Shown here piece after piece: positions 1-6,720 of a stretch of 11,270 nt of DNA. Position numbers and translations under genes: made by a program. A model generated the notes under the pieces. It was not told the DNA's origin. It searched no databases and saw nothing but the letters and a program-made list of their open reading frames with translations. Location: contig USHE01000052.1 of the NCBI GenBank assembly GCA_900554385.1, positions 1-11,270 on the forward strand. The letters are read 5' to 3'. Position 1 is the first letter of the stretch. Every line of letters starts with the position of its first letter. This DNA is from an uncultured bacterium. GTDB lineage: Bacteria > Cyanobacteriota > Vampirovibrionia > Gastranaerophilales > Gastranaerophilaceae.

Positions 1-45
1 TTTTTATATCTGAATTATGTAAATATTTATTAATATTATCAAAAG

Positions 46-246
46 TTACTTGTTTCCGTAACGTTTGTTAAATCTTTCTACACGACCTTCAGAGTCAAGA
101 ATTTTTTGCTGACCTGTATAGAACGGGTGGCAAGCGTTACAAATTTCAACTGTAATATTGTCTGCTACAGAACCTGTTTCGATTTCGTTACCGCATACAC
201 ATTTGATAACTGTTTTCTTATAATCAGGGTGAATTCCTTTTTTCAT
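46..246 (-). CDS. rpmE: 50S ribosomal protein L31 (zinc-binding type)
   Basis: This 66-residue protein is a structural component of the large ribosomal subunit, placed at the subunit interface in known ribosomes. It starts MKKGIHPDY and carries the family block HPFYTGQQK at residues 40-48. Four cysteines in the pattern CxC (16, 18) and CxxC (36, 39) mark the zinc-containing C+ form, as opposed to the zinc-free paralogue some bacteria make under zinc starvation. The open frame runs 19 codons further upstream to 303, but I chose the ATG at 244-246: it gives the exact family N-terminus and has an AAAGAGG ribosome binding site (253-259) six bases away. The upstream part is then leader RNA. Length is normal for the family. 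It is divergent from the signalling operon at 488. I see no GC-rich terminator in the 45 bases downstream. Confidence 0.97.
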   Translation of the reverse strand: MKKGIHPDYKKTVIKCVCGNEIETGSVADNITVEICNACHPFYTGQQKILDSEGRVERFNKRYGNK

Positions 247-265
247 ATTAAACCTCTTTCTTGTA

Positions 266-287
266 TTCCAAGATTCCAAACTTGGAA
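266..287 (-). promoter_or_regulatory. rpmE leader: alternative hairpins
   Basis: The untranslated leader of rpmE holds three related 6-base arms at an 8-base pitch. Read on the plus strand these are TTCCAA at 266-271, TTCCAA at 274-279 and TTGGAA at 282-287. The third arm can pair with the first (7 bp when extended to 266-272 with 281-287, loop of 8) or with the second (tight hairpin), but not with both. The structure ends about 20 bases before the start codon. L31 genes in several bacterial groups have leader motifs implicated in autoregulation. Whether this is such a motif is inference; it does not match one I can name. Confidence 0.4.
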
Positions 288-308
288 ATTTTACATTCGA
301 CAAATACT

Positions 309-336
309 ATAATACAACAGAAAAATAAAAGTGCAA
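309..336 (-). promoter_or_regulatory. Putative sigma-70-type promoter of rpmE
   Basis: On the minus strand, TTGCAC (331-336) is followed after 16 bases by TATTAT (309-314). The -10 box matches the consensus at 5 of 6 positions and the -35 box at only 3 of 6. Transcription would begin near 302, giving a leader of about 55 bases that contains the hairpin arms at 266-287. The region is very AT-rich, so chance matches are likely, but the position suits a ribosomal protein gene with a short leader. Confidence 0.4.
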
Positions 337-410
337 GATATTCTTATTATTTAATAATTTTTTAAGTCATCTGTTTGCATGAGAAATTTTCTTTAATATT
401 ATATGAAAAG

Positions 411-439
411 TTGATGTGTAAATTTTTACGTTTTGTAAT
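411..439 (+). promoter_or_regulatory. Putative promoter of the CHASE2-GGDEF operon
   Basis: TTGATG (411-416) is followed by a 17-base spacer and TGTAAT (434-439), which is 4 of 6 and 5 of 6 matches to the sigma-70 consensus with ideal spacing. The expected start of transcription is near 446, about 40 bases ahead of the 57-residue ORF. The spacer contains a small inverted repeat, GTAAA-TT-TTTAC (418-429), and the -10 box lies inside the left arm of a longer inverted repeat (434-472). The rest of the 304-487 gap shows no gene that I can support. Confidence 0.5.
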
Positions 440-472
440 AATAAAAATGTTGCTGATAAGAGTATTATTACA
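434..472. repeat. 10-bp inverted repeat across the -10 box and ribosome binding site edge
   Basis: TGTAATAATA at 434-443 is the exact reverse complement of TATTATTACA at 463-472, separated by 19 bases. The left arm includes the proposed -10 hexamer and the right arm ends at the first base of the AGGTGG ribosome binding site (472-477). If transcription starts near 446 only the right arm is transcribed, so the repeat would act as a DNA operator rather than an RNA hairpin. The arms are AT-rich, so some coincidence is possible. Confidence 0.4.
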
Positions 473-487
473 GGTGGTTTTAGTATT

Positions 488-661
488 ATGAATTTACACG
501 AACAATGTTTGCTCCGTTATCTTAAAAATCCCGATGAGCTTTCCTATTCAACAGAAATTCTTAAGTTGAATAATTTTATTCTTGAAAAACGTTTTATTGT
601 GAAAAATTTTGTTGCCAAATCTTCAAATATAAATTATACTGAGAATGTAGATTTGGGATAA
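488..661 (+). CDS. 57-residue protein of unknown function
   Basis: I do not recognise this small protein. It starts at ATG 488, ten bases after a plausible AGGTGG ribosome binding site (472-477), and ends at TAA 659-661, six bases before the CHASE2-GGDEF start. That spacing and the lack of another gene in the gap make it the likely first gene of the operon. The sequence is mixed in charge with one cysteine (Cys7), no signal peptide and no transmembrane helix. The first two thirds could form amphipathic helices around 'CLLRYL' and 'NFILEKRF', and the tail is polar. The downstream gene has only a weak ribosome binding site (GGGA, 655-658, within the end of this ORF), so translational coupling is possible. 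It could be a partner or regulator of the cyclase, or simply a translated leader. Evidence is context only. Confidence 0.55.
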   Translation: MNLHEQCLLRYLKNPDELSYSTEILKLNNFILEKRFIVKNFVAKSSNINYTENVDLG

Positions 662-667
662 TTTATT

Positions 668-2452
668 ATGCTTAAGAAAATTTTATATACAATCTGGTTA
701 TTTTTGTTTTGTTTGGTGATTTTTGTAAGTTTGCGAAGTGCCAATTTTAATTCGTTTATAGATGTAATTGAGAATAGAACTTTTGATTTAAGACAAAATA
801 TACTAATTAATAATAAGACAAAGCAGGCAAATTCAGATATTGTGATAGTTGCAGTGGATGATGCAAGTTATGAGTATATTCTTGACAAGTATGGCGAGTG
901 GCCTTTAGCTAGAGATGTTTACGCAAAACTTGTTGATTATATCGAAGCACAGAAACCTCAAAGTATTGCTTTTGATTTGATGTTTGTGAAATCGATGAAA
1001 AGTAAAACTGAGGCTGACAATGCCTTGATTAATGCTTTTAAAAAATATGACAATCTTTTTACTGCAATGAAGCTTGATAATCAACCGTGGGATTTGAGGA
1101 CTCCTCCTGTTCTTCCGGAAAAGCTTTCGGTCAGTCTTGTTAATCACTCAAGCAAAGTAAATCTTGATAATCAAAAGTATTCAAATTGCCGTTCTATTTT
1201 AGAGGGTATTCTTAATGCGACATCAAATGTAGGTATGATAAATGTTTCACGTGCTGAGGACGGAATTCTCAGAAGAATGCCGCTTGTTGTTAAATATCAG
1301 GATAAATATTATCCTCAACTTGGGTTAAAGGTTGGTTTGAATTACTTGCAATCTAAAGAAGGCGTGGGTGTTGAAAGTTTTGAAATTGATAAACATTCCA
1401 ATTTGAATATTGGTAATAGAAAAATATTTCTTGATAGTGATGGGAGTGCGATTCTAAACTGGTACGGTCCGGCTGCTACTTACGAGCATATCCCGATGTA
1501 TAAGCTTATTAAGGTTGTTAATGGTGAATCTGTTGACAGCAGTTATAATTTTAAGAATAAAATTGTTTATTTCGGTACAACGGCATCAAGTTTATTTGAT
1601 ATAAAAACTGTACCTGTCAGCAGAATTTATCCCGGAGTGGAAGTTCAGGCAACTTATGTGAATAATCTTATTGATAATAATTTTATAAGAAAAGGAGATA
1701 AGGCATTTACGGTTCTTGCTGGTATTTTACTAGCAGTGTTAACTGGCGGTATTGTAATGAAGCTGGCTTCTGCGTTTGTTGCAGCTCTGGCATCGCTATC
1801 AGTTTATCTGGTCTATGTGCTTTCTGCATATTATTCTATGAAATTCTTTAATTTGTGGATTGAGCTTGTTTATCCGCTTATGCTTGCAATGATAGCGTTT
1901 ATTTCAGCTTTAATTGTTAAATATTTTATAAAATCACGTGATTTTGAACAACAATATAAGCTTGCAACGACCGACGGTTTAACAGAACTGTATAACCACA
2001 GATATTTTCAAGAACAAATGAAAAGGCAGATTGAAAATTCTAAGCGTTATAATAGTGAATTTTCAATGATAATACTTGATTTTGATTTCTTTAAAAAGTT
2101 TAATGATACATTTGGGCATCAGGCTGGAGATGCAGTCTTGCGTCAGGTTGCACAGACTTTAAAGAAAAATGTCCGCGCTACTGATATCGTTTGTAGATAT
2201 GGAGGAGAAGAAATGAGTATTATTCTTCCTAATACAGGTAAAGATGTTGCGTATTCGACGGCAGAAAAAATTTGTCAGAGAGTTTCCGATAAAAAATTTA
2301 AGTTAGGTAACGATAGAGAAACGTCTGTGACAATAAGTCTTGGAGTTGCAACTTATCCGCATGACGGTCAGTCTGCTGCAGTTATTATTGAAGCTGCGGA
2401 TAAGCGTTTGTATAATGCTAAAAGTAATGGCAGAAATCAGGTAGGCAAATAA
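668..2452 (+). CDS. CHASE2-domain membrane diguanylate cyclase (GGDEF)
   Basis: This 594-residue protein is a predicted membrane receptor that makes cyclic di-GMP from two GTP. Residues 4-23 form an N-terminal membrane anchor. About residues 30-340 are an extracytoplasmic CHASE2 sensor, recognisable from 'IVIVAVDDASYEYI', 'WPLARDVYAKLVDYI', 'IAFDLMF' and 'IVYFGTTASSLFD'. Three close transmembrane helices follow (about 346-420), as is usual after CHASE2. The C-terminal GGDEF domain (about 430-594) has the metal-binding LDFDFF (Asp471, Asp473), NDTFGHQAGD (479-488) and the catalytic loop GGEEM (512-516). GGEE is intact but the fifth position is Met instead of Phe. RATD (503-506), five residues before the loop, fits the inhibitory product-binding I-site, so feedback control is likely. 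There is no EAL or HD-GYP domain. The ligand of the sensor is unknown. The gene lies between a 57-residue orphan and a YcxB-like membrane protein. Confidence 0.93.
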   Translation: MLKKILYTIWLFLFCLVIFVSLRSANFNSFIDVIENRTFDLRQNILINNKTKQANSDIVIVAVDDASYEYILDKYGEWPLARDVYAKLVDYIEAQKPQSIAFDLMFVKSMKSKTEADNALINAFKKYDNLFTAMKLDNQPWDLRTPPVLPEKLSVSLVNHSSKVNLDNQKYSNCRSILEGILNATSNVGMINVSRAEDGILRRMPLVVKYQDKYYPQLGLKVGLNYLQSKEGVGVESFEIDKHSNLNIGNRKIFLDSDGSAILNWYGPAATYEHIPMYKLIKVVNGESVDSSYNFKNKIVYFGTTASSLFDIKTVPVSRIYPGVEVQATYVNNLIDNNFIRKGDKAFTVLAGILLAVLTGGIVMKLASAFVAALASLSVYLVYVLSAYYSMKFFNLWIELVYPLMLAMIAFISALIVKYFIKSRDFEQQYKLATTDGLTELYNHRYFQEQMKRQIENSKRYNSEFSMIILDFDFFKKFNDTFGHQAGDAVLRQVAQTLKKNVRATDIVCRYGGEEMSIILPNTGKDVAYSTAEKICQRVSDKKFKLGNDRETSVTISLGVATYPHDGQSAAVIIEAADKRLYNAKSNGRNQVGK

Positions 2453-2467
2453 TAAAAGGAGATATTT

Positions 2468-3094
2468 ATGGAAAAGATTAAATATACTTTGACGTTAGAT
2501 GATTGTAGTGATTATGTAAAATATCAAAGAAAAATTCCTCGCTTAAGGAAAACTTTGTTAATGAAATTTAAACCTTTATTTATAATTTTTGGATTAATAA
2601 TTCTTTTCAGTTTGATAGCGGAAATAAATTTTTTCTTTAAAGCATTTAATTATGTTTCTTCGCAATATTCTATGACATTTTCAGAATTGTTTAAGACGGA
2701 ATTTTCCTCTCTTTTATTCGAGGGAATTGCTGACCACTTTTTTAACAGAAATCTGCCAATTCTTATTCTCTGGGGTGTTATATTTTTTGTTGCTTGGTTT
2801 ATATCGAGAAACGATTTATTCTATGCTGAATCCAAGAAAATTTATGACGGTCTGAAACAACAATCTTTGGATATTGAAATAATCCCGCAGGAGGATGGAT
2901 TGCATTGTGAAGGAAAGTCTGTTTCTGCTACTTATAAGTGGCAGGACATTGTTGATATTTATGACACAAAGAAATCATATCTTGCTTATGTTGGGGAAAC
3001 TTCTGCTCTGATAATTCCAAAACGAGCTTTTTCTGAGCAGGAAGCTTCTGATTCTTTTTTCAATTATGTAAGTAATAAACTAAAGAGATACTAA
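2468..3094 (+). CDS. YcxB-like two-helix membrane protein
   Basis: The protein has 208 residues, starting at ATG 2468 six bases after a strong AAGGAG (2456-2461) and 15 bases after the cyclase stop, so it is very likely cotranscribed with it. It has a short polar N-terminus (about 1-33), two hydrophobic helices (about 36-56 and 96-113) joined by an aromatic-rich loop, and a cytoplasmic C-terminal domain. The pattern in that domain, a 'KWQDIVDIYDT' segment followed by 'LIIPKRAF' (about residues 157-187), is the hallmark of YcxB-like proteins, whose biochemical role is not known. The assignment rests on overall layout and this motif, so a different small membrane family remains possible. The stop codon lies inside the 3' end of the opposing dusB gene. 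Confidence 0.72.
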   Translation: MEKIKYTLTLDDCSDYVKYQRKIPRLRKTLLMKFKPLFIIFGLIILFSLIAEINFFFKAFNYVSSQYSMTFSELFKTEFSSLLFEGIADHFFNRNLPILILWGVIFFVAWFISRNDLFYAESKKIYDGLKQQSLDIEIIPQEDGLHCEGKSVSATYKWQDIVDIYDTKKSYLAYVGETSALIIPKRAFSEQEASDSFFNYVSNKLKRY

Positions 3095-4036
3095 TTCGAG
3101 AGTTTTTAAGATATTCTCGTAATTTTCTTCAACTACAAGAATGCTGCGAATTTTCGCGGCATTCTTAATGCCTGCAATGTAATAAGGATAAAATTTTCTA
3201 AAGAATTTTATTCCAACTTTTTCGCCTCGTAGTTTAATTTCTTCGTCCAGATGCCATTTTAGCATTTTAATTTTTTCTTCCAGGGGAGGTACCGGAAGTT
3301 TTTCGCCAGTATGCAGATAGTGTTCTATTCTATAGAGAAGGGTAGGATCTCCAAGAACACCTCTGCCAATAGCAACTCCATCAGCTTTTGATTGTTCAAG
3401 ACATTCTTCAGCTGTTTCTATAGATGTAATATCTCCGTTTGCAAAAACCGGGATATCAATATTCTCTTTTAATTTTCGTATACTTTTCCAATCTGCATTG
3501 CCGGAGTAAAGCTGAGAACGTGTGCGTCCGTGAATTGTAATAAAAGAAGCACCTGCATCCTGCATTTTTTGTCCGAATTCTACAAAATTTAATTCATCAA
3601 AAGTATATCCCAGTCGGAATTTGACGCTGACAGGCTTGTTTGTACCGTCTTTTACTGCTTTAACAAGGTCTGCGGCAAGTTCGGGGGTTCGCATAAGCGC
3701 ACAGCCGTCTTGACCTTTCACAACTTTATTCACCGGACAGCCCATATTTATATCAATCATATCAGCCATGGGGGTTAGATATTCAGCTGCGGCTTTCATC
3801 AGGTGTGGTTTATGTCCGCTTATTTGATAAGATATTGGTGAATGGTTTGCTTCGCGTTTTACTATATCTCCGCCTTTTACTTGTGCCAGAAATTCTGAGC
3901 TAATCATTTCTGTTGTTAAAAGACAATTTTTTGAATATTTTCTAACAAGACTTCTCAGCACATAATCTGTTATTCCTGCCATTGGGGCAAGTGACACTTT
4001 ACTTTGTATAAGAGTTGTAACTATTTTATTTCGCAT
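3080..4036 (-). CDS. dusB: tRNA-dihydrouridine synthase, DusB type
   Basis: This 318-residue flavoenzyme is predicted to reduce specific uridines in tRNA to dihydrouridine using FMN and NADPH. It folds as a TIM barrel with a helical C-terminal tRNA-binding part. Visible family motifs are SLAPMAGITD (15-24, FMN site), QISG (71-74), DINMGCPVNKV (95-105) with Cys100 as the catalytic proton donor, VKFRLG (138-143), IHGRTR (168-173), FANGDI (198-203) and GRGVLGDP (224-231). The order and wording fit the DusB/NifR3 branch and the length is normal. The ATG at 4034-4036 puts the barrel start at the usual distance. Its first 11 bases overlap the end of the upstream TPR gene and only a distant GGAAG precedes it, so translation is probably coupled to that gene. 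It ends with TAG, overlapping the end of the convergent YcxB-like gene by 15 bases. Confidence 0.93.
   Translation of the reverse strand: MRNKIVTTLIQSKVSLAPMAGITDYVLRSLVRKYSKNCLLTTEMISSEFLAQVKGGDIVKREANHSPISYQISGHKPHLMKAAAEYLTPMADMIDINMGCPVNKVVKGQDGCALMRTPELAADLVKAVKDGTNKPVSVKFRLGYTFDELNFVEFGQKMQDAGASFITIHGRTRSQLYSGNADWKSIRKLKENIDIPVFANGDITSIETAEECLEQSKADGVAIGRGVLGDPTLLYRIEHYLHTGEKLPVPPLEEKIKMLKWHLDEEIKLRGEKVGIKFFRKFYPYYIAGIKNAAKIRSILVVEENYENILKTLELVSL
3137..3166 (+). terminator. Possible plus-strand terminator hairpin inside dusB
   Basis: In plus-strand RNA, bases 3137-3150 pair with 3153-3166 over 14 positions, with a single U-G wobble (3145 with 3158) and a GC-rich core around GCUGCG/CGCGGC. 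In minus-strand RNA that wobble becomes an A-C mismatch, so the fold favours the plus strand. It lies 43 bases after the stop of the YcxB-like gene and would halt the signalling operon as it reads into dusB. The following bases (AATGCC) are not a U-tract, so it may be an inefficient terminator, a stabilising 3' end or coincidence from dusB codons. Confidence 0.4.
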
Positions 4037-6137
4037 ATTGTTTTAATTCTTCCATACGGGTTTTTGCATATTTTTTGTATTCATCGTCAGGAGCATTGGA
4101 GTTTACAAATGTATTATAATATCCGTATGCTTCTTTATATTTTTCCAGTGTATCATAATCTGCAGCAATCATGTAATTCAAGATTAAAAAGTCGTTTGAG
4201 TTTAGGGTTAGAACTTTTTTGAAATCCGAGATTGCTTCATTGAGCTTTTTTTGAGCGTCGTAAATCATGCCTCTGTAGTATAGGGCATAGACATTATTAG
4301 CATCAGTTGCTATTACGTTATTCAAAAGCGCAAGACTTTCGTCGTATTTTTGAGCCTCGTAGAAATCAATTGCGTCGTTAAGAGCTGTTGATTTGTTTTG
4401 TTCTTGAATTTGTGTCAAAAGTTCTTGGGCCTGTGTATTATTTTTATTAAGAGCCAAAGCTTTTTTTAGATAGGTTTCTGAATCTGTATATCTTTCGTCA
4501 TCAGCATAGAGAGCTCCTATGTAGTAGGCTATTTCAGAATCCGTAGGTTTTAGGGCAAGAGCTTTTTTGTAATACTCAATTGCATTCGGATTGTCGTTAA
4601 GGTTCTGGTATGCAGATGCTGCACCTAGCATTGATTCTACTGTTGCAGGCTGAATTTTTATATATTCTGCTGCGGCTTTCTGGTATTCTTTATTATTAAA
4701 GTATTCTGCGGCTTTTGATAATTTCGCATTAAGCGCGCCGTCTTTTATATTTTTCATAGTTTTTGTGATTTGAGTGTTATTCGGAAATTTTGTTTTTGCT
4801 GTGTTGAGCGTGCTGATAGCGTTATCTAAATTTTCTTTCTGGCTTTGCGCAATTGCAAGGTTGATGTAAACCTCACCGGTTGTATCATTTTTTAGTAACT
4901 CATTGTATAAAGTTATGGCATCGTCAAGTTTATTTTGTTTGTGCAAATCAAGTGCGTATGTATAGAGCATGCCTGACATATCCTGACCGTTTGAGTTTTT
5001 TTTGACATAATCAATATATTGTGCAACCGGCATAGATTTTTTTGCACTTTCGAAAATGCCGTTTTGGGCTTCCGTATTTGTCGGGTCAAGTGCGAGAACT
5101 TTTTTGTATGCTGCTAGGGCTTCTTTTACGTTGCCAAGAGCAGCAAGACACTGTGCTTTATATATATTCGCATTCAAGTTGTCGGGGTATAGTATCAGCA
5201 CGGAATCATACGCTATTACAGCGGTTTTGTAATCTTCTTTTTGTTGATAGAGCGTTCCTACGTTTATTCTTGTATTTATATTGGAAGGGTCAAGCTGTTC
5301 TGCTATTTTGTAATAAGCAAGAGCTTCATCAAGTTTTCCTTGTTTTTGTAAAATAGCTCCGAGATTTGATGTTATATCCGAATCAGACGGACTTGCTTCA
5401 AGTTTTTTCTTGTAAATCCTTTCTAAGGAATATAAAACATCTTTGTTATCTATGCTTTTTGTCAAAATGTAGTTGTATTCTTCAACGGCGGCTTCTTCCT
5501 GATCAAGTTTGTCCAGAAGTTTTGCGTAAGTTAATCGAAGCGGAATATCTGTCGGAGAAACTGATATTGATTTTCTGTAATACTCAGCGGCTTTGGGGTC
5601 ATTCCCGAGAAGCCTCATTATGTCACCGACTTGTTCATAGCTGTCTTTTATAAGATTTTTATCTCCGAGTGATTGGTTAAATTCATACGCTGCAGCTGCA
5701 AAATTCCCTTCGGCGCGAAGTTGTTTTGCAGTTTCAAAGCGTGATTGAGGGGATGTATTAAATTTAAGTACAGAAAGACATCTGTTCAGATTGTTTGTTA
5801 CCGGCGTAATTCCCTGGGCAGAGCTTTTTACCTGATTTGCACTAGGATAATAAAGCATATAAAACAGTGCGCTTCTGTAATCGTCAGCAGCTTTTTGCCA
5901 ATTTTTTTCGTTATTGGCGTAGTATGCTCCTCTGGCAAGATATGAATTAATCAGTCCTATTCTTGCGGAATTGTCGAGGTAATTTATTCTTAATGCATTT
6001 TTAAATTCGGTTACCGCACCAGAGTACTGATAGTTTGATAAATATTGTTGACCGAGGTCAAAATGTTCTCTAAAGTCAGCAAACGCAGGCTGAATTAAAG
6101 AAAGTACGCTGATTAAGACAATAACTGATTTTTTCAT
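4026..6137 (-). CDS. Exported tetratricopeptide-repeat protein
   Basis: The protein has 703 residues from the chosen start. It begins with a textbook signal peptide: MKKS, a hydrophobic core (VIVLISVLSLI) and an AFA cleavage site at about residue 20, so the mature protein is exported. There is no lipobox cysteine. The rest is almost wholly helical TPR repeats of about 34 residues, perhaps 14-16 of them, seen as recurring 'A..YYKKAL.L.P.' units (for example 'DEALAYYKIAEQLDPSN' and 'AIEYYKKALALKPTD'). Such arrays are scaffolds for protein contacts, often in envelope assembly; no catalytic domain is visible. The frame extends seven codons upstream to a TTG at 6158, but only the ATG at 6135-6137 has a well-placed GAGGG and gives a proper signal peptide. 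The gene follows the orphan at 6241 after about 100 bases and overlaps the dusB start by 11 bases. The binding partner is unknown. Confidence 0.9.
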   Translation of the reverse strand: MKKSVIVLISVLSLIQPAFADFREHFDLGQQYLSNYQYSGAVTEFKNALRINYLDNSARIGLINSYLARGAYYANNEKNWQKAADDYRSALFYMLYYPSANQVKSSAQGITPVTNNLNRCLSVLKFNTSPQSRFETAKQLRAEGNFAAAAYEFNQSLGDKNLIKDSYEQVGDIMRLLGNDPKAAEYYRKSISVSPTDIPLRLTYAKLLDKLDQEEAAVEEYNYILTKSIDNKDVLYSLERIYKKKLEASPSDSDITSNLGAILQKQGKLDEALAYYKIAEQLDPSNINTRINVGTLYQQKEDYKTAVIAYDSVLILYPDNLNANIYKAQCLAALGNVKEALAAYKKVLALDPTNTEAQNGIFESAKKSMPVAQYIDYVKKNSNGQDMSGMLYTYALDLHKQNKLDDAITLYNELLKNDTTGEVYINLAIAQSQKENLDNAISTLNTAKTKFPNNTQITKTMKNIKDGALNAKLSKAAEYFNNKEYQKAAAEYIKIQPATVESMLGAASAYQNLNDNPNAIEYYKKALALKPTDSEIAYYIGALYADDERYTDSETYLKKALALNKNNTQAQELLTQIQEQNKSTALNDAIDFYEAQKYDESLALLNNVIATDANNVYALYYRGMIYDAQKKLNEAISDFKKVLTLNSNDFLILNYMIAADYDTLEKYKEAYGYYNTFVNSNAPDDEYKKYAKTRMEELKQYAK

Positions 6138-6145
6138 ATAGTAAG

Positions 6146-6150
6146 CCCTC
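6146..6150 (-). promoter_or_regulatory. Ribosome binding site that sets the TPR gene start
   Basis: GAGGG on the minus strand lies eight bases before the ATG at 6135-6137. It falls inside the longer frame that would start at the TTG at 6158 or the ATG at 6150-6152, neither of which has a recognisable site. It therefore supports the shorter product with the clean signal peptide. Confidence 0.7.
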
Positions 6151-6189
6151 ATTATCAACTATATTATCATAATACAAGAACAGATAATT

Positions 6190-6205
6190 GTATATCCGGA
6201 TATAC
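6190..6205. promoter_or_regulatory. Perfect 16-bp palindrome upstream of the TPR gene
   Basis: GTATATCCGGATATAC is its own exact reverse complement. It sits in the only sizeable non-coding gap of the minus-strand block (6138-6240), 53 bases before the TPR start codon and 35 bases after the stop of the 153-residue orphan. It has no loop and no U-tract on either side, which argues against a terminator and for a dimeric DNA-binding protein site. I could not find a convincing promoter near it. Confidence 0.45.
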
Positions 6206-6240
6206 GTAATCAGTTCTACAATTTAATAAATTTTAATCTT

Positions 6241-6702
6241 TTATTTGGAGCGTTGGGCTTTTGTATGTTTTTTGAGTAATCTTGGAAGCCAATCTGCAAG
6301 AATTTCGTTGAAATTTTTGATATGTTTTTCATCAATGATTCTACAAGAATACGTTCCGGTTGAATAAAACGCGAATTCTTTTTCGTTTTTGGGATGGAGA
6401 ATTTCAAATTCTTTTAATTCCTGACCTTTTTTTGAAAGTCTGACTTTATGCCAGGCTGAATTGTTGTATATAAATTCCAATTCCTTGTTTCCGTTTTTTA
6501 TTTTTAAATTGACAGGCGCTTGATTTGCCGGATTATACAAATTTTTTGCAACAGCTATTGTTTTAGTTATGTTATTTTGATTTTCAATAGTAATTACTTC
6601 TTTAGGTTTTAGTAATTTCCCCAAAGCTTCGTCAAACTTGAAAAACCAGTTGCCGTTAAATGTCTGATGTCTTACCTGCGGGGTATGTGTATCTATTCTC
6701 AT
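6241..6702 (-). CDS. 153-residue protein of unknown function
   Basis: I do not recognise a family. The gene starts at ATG 6700-6702, five bases after AAGGAT (6708-6713), and follows the SNF2 gene by 18 bases, so it is a real member of that transcript. The protein has no signal peptide or transmembrane helix. It looks like a small soluble alpha/beta protein: an N-terminal 'TFNGNWFFKFDEAL' stretch, a middle of short hydrophobic strands (about 35-80), a charged 'KKGQELKEFEIL' segment and a basic helical tail ending 'LPRLLKKHTKAQRSK'. The polar N-terminus with a 'TFNG' motif followed by the folded part recalls hypothetical proteins of Gastranaerophilales-like genomes, but that is only an impression. 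The basic tail might contact nucleic acid. Being next to a SNF2 ATPase makes a functional link possible but unproven. Confidence 0.8.
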   Translation of the reverse strand: MRIDTHTPQVRHQTFNGNWFFKFDEALGKLLKPKEVITIENQNNITKTIAVAKNLYNPANQAPVNLKIKNGNKELEFIYNNSAWHKVRLSKKGQELKEFEILHPKNEKEFAFYSTGTYSCRIIDEKHIKNFNEILADWLPRLLKKHTKAQRSK

Positions 6703-6720
6703 TTTTTATCCTTTTTTTTC

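Noticed and set aside
1..45. Terminator after rpmE
   Set aside because: Only short AT-only palindromes such as AATATT are present, with no stable stem or U-tract on the minus strand.
247..303. N-terminal extension of L31 (85 residues in total)
   Set aside because: The extra 19 residues do not belong to the family, the internal ATG at 244-246 has a good ribosome binding site, and the proposed transcription start near 302 leaves no room for the longer product's own signals.
905..1147. Minus-strand frame of 80 codons opposite the CHASE2 domain
   Set aside because: It is antisense to a recognisable domain and shows no features of its own.
4004..5945. Several plus-strand open frames of 66-104 codons opposite the TPR gene
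   Set aside because: They lie wholly or mostly inside a clearly coding gene on the other strand, lack family resemblance and ribosome binding sites, and arise from the biased codon use of the TPR repeats.
6216..6407. Minus-strand frame of 63 codons overlapping the 153-residue orphan
   Set aside because: It is in a different frame of the same strand inside a better supported gene and has no recognisable start signal.
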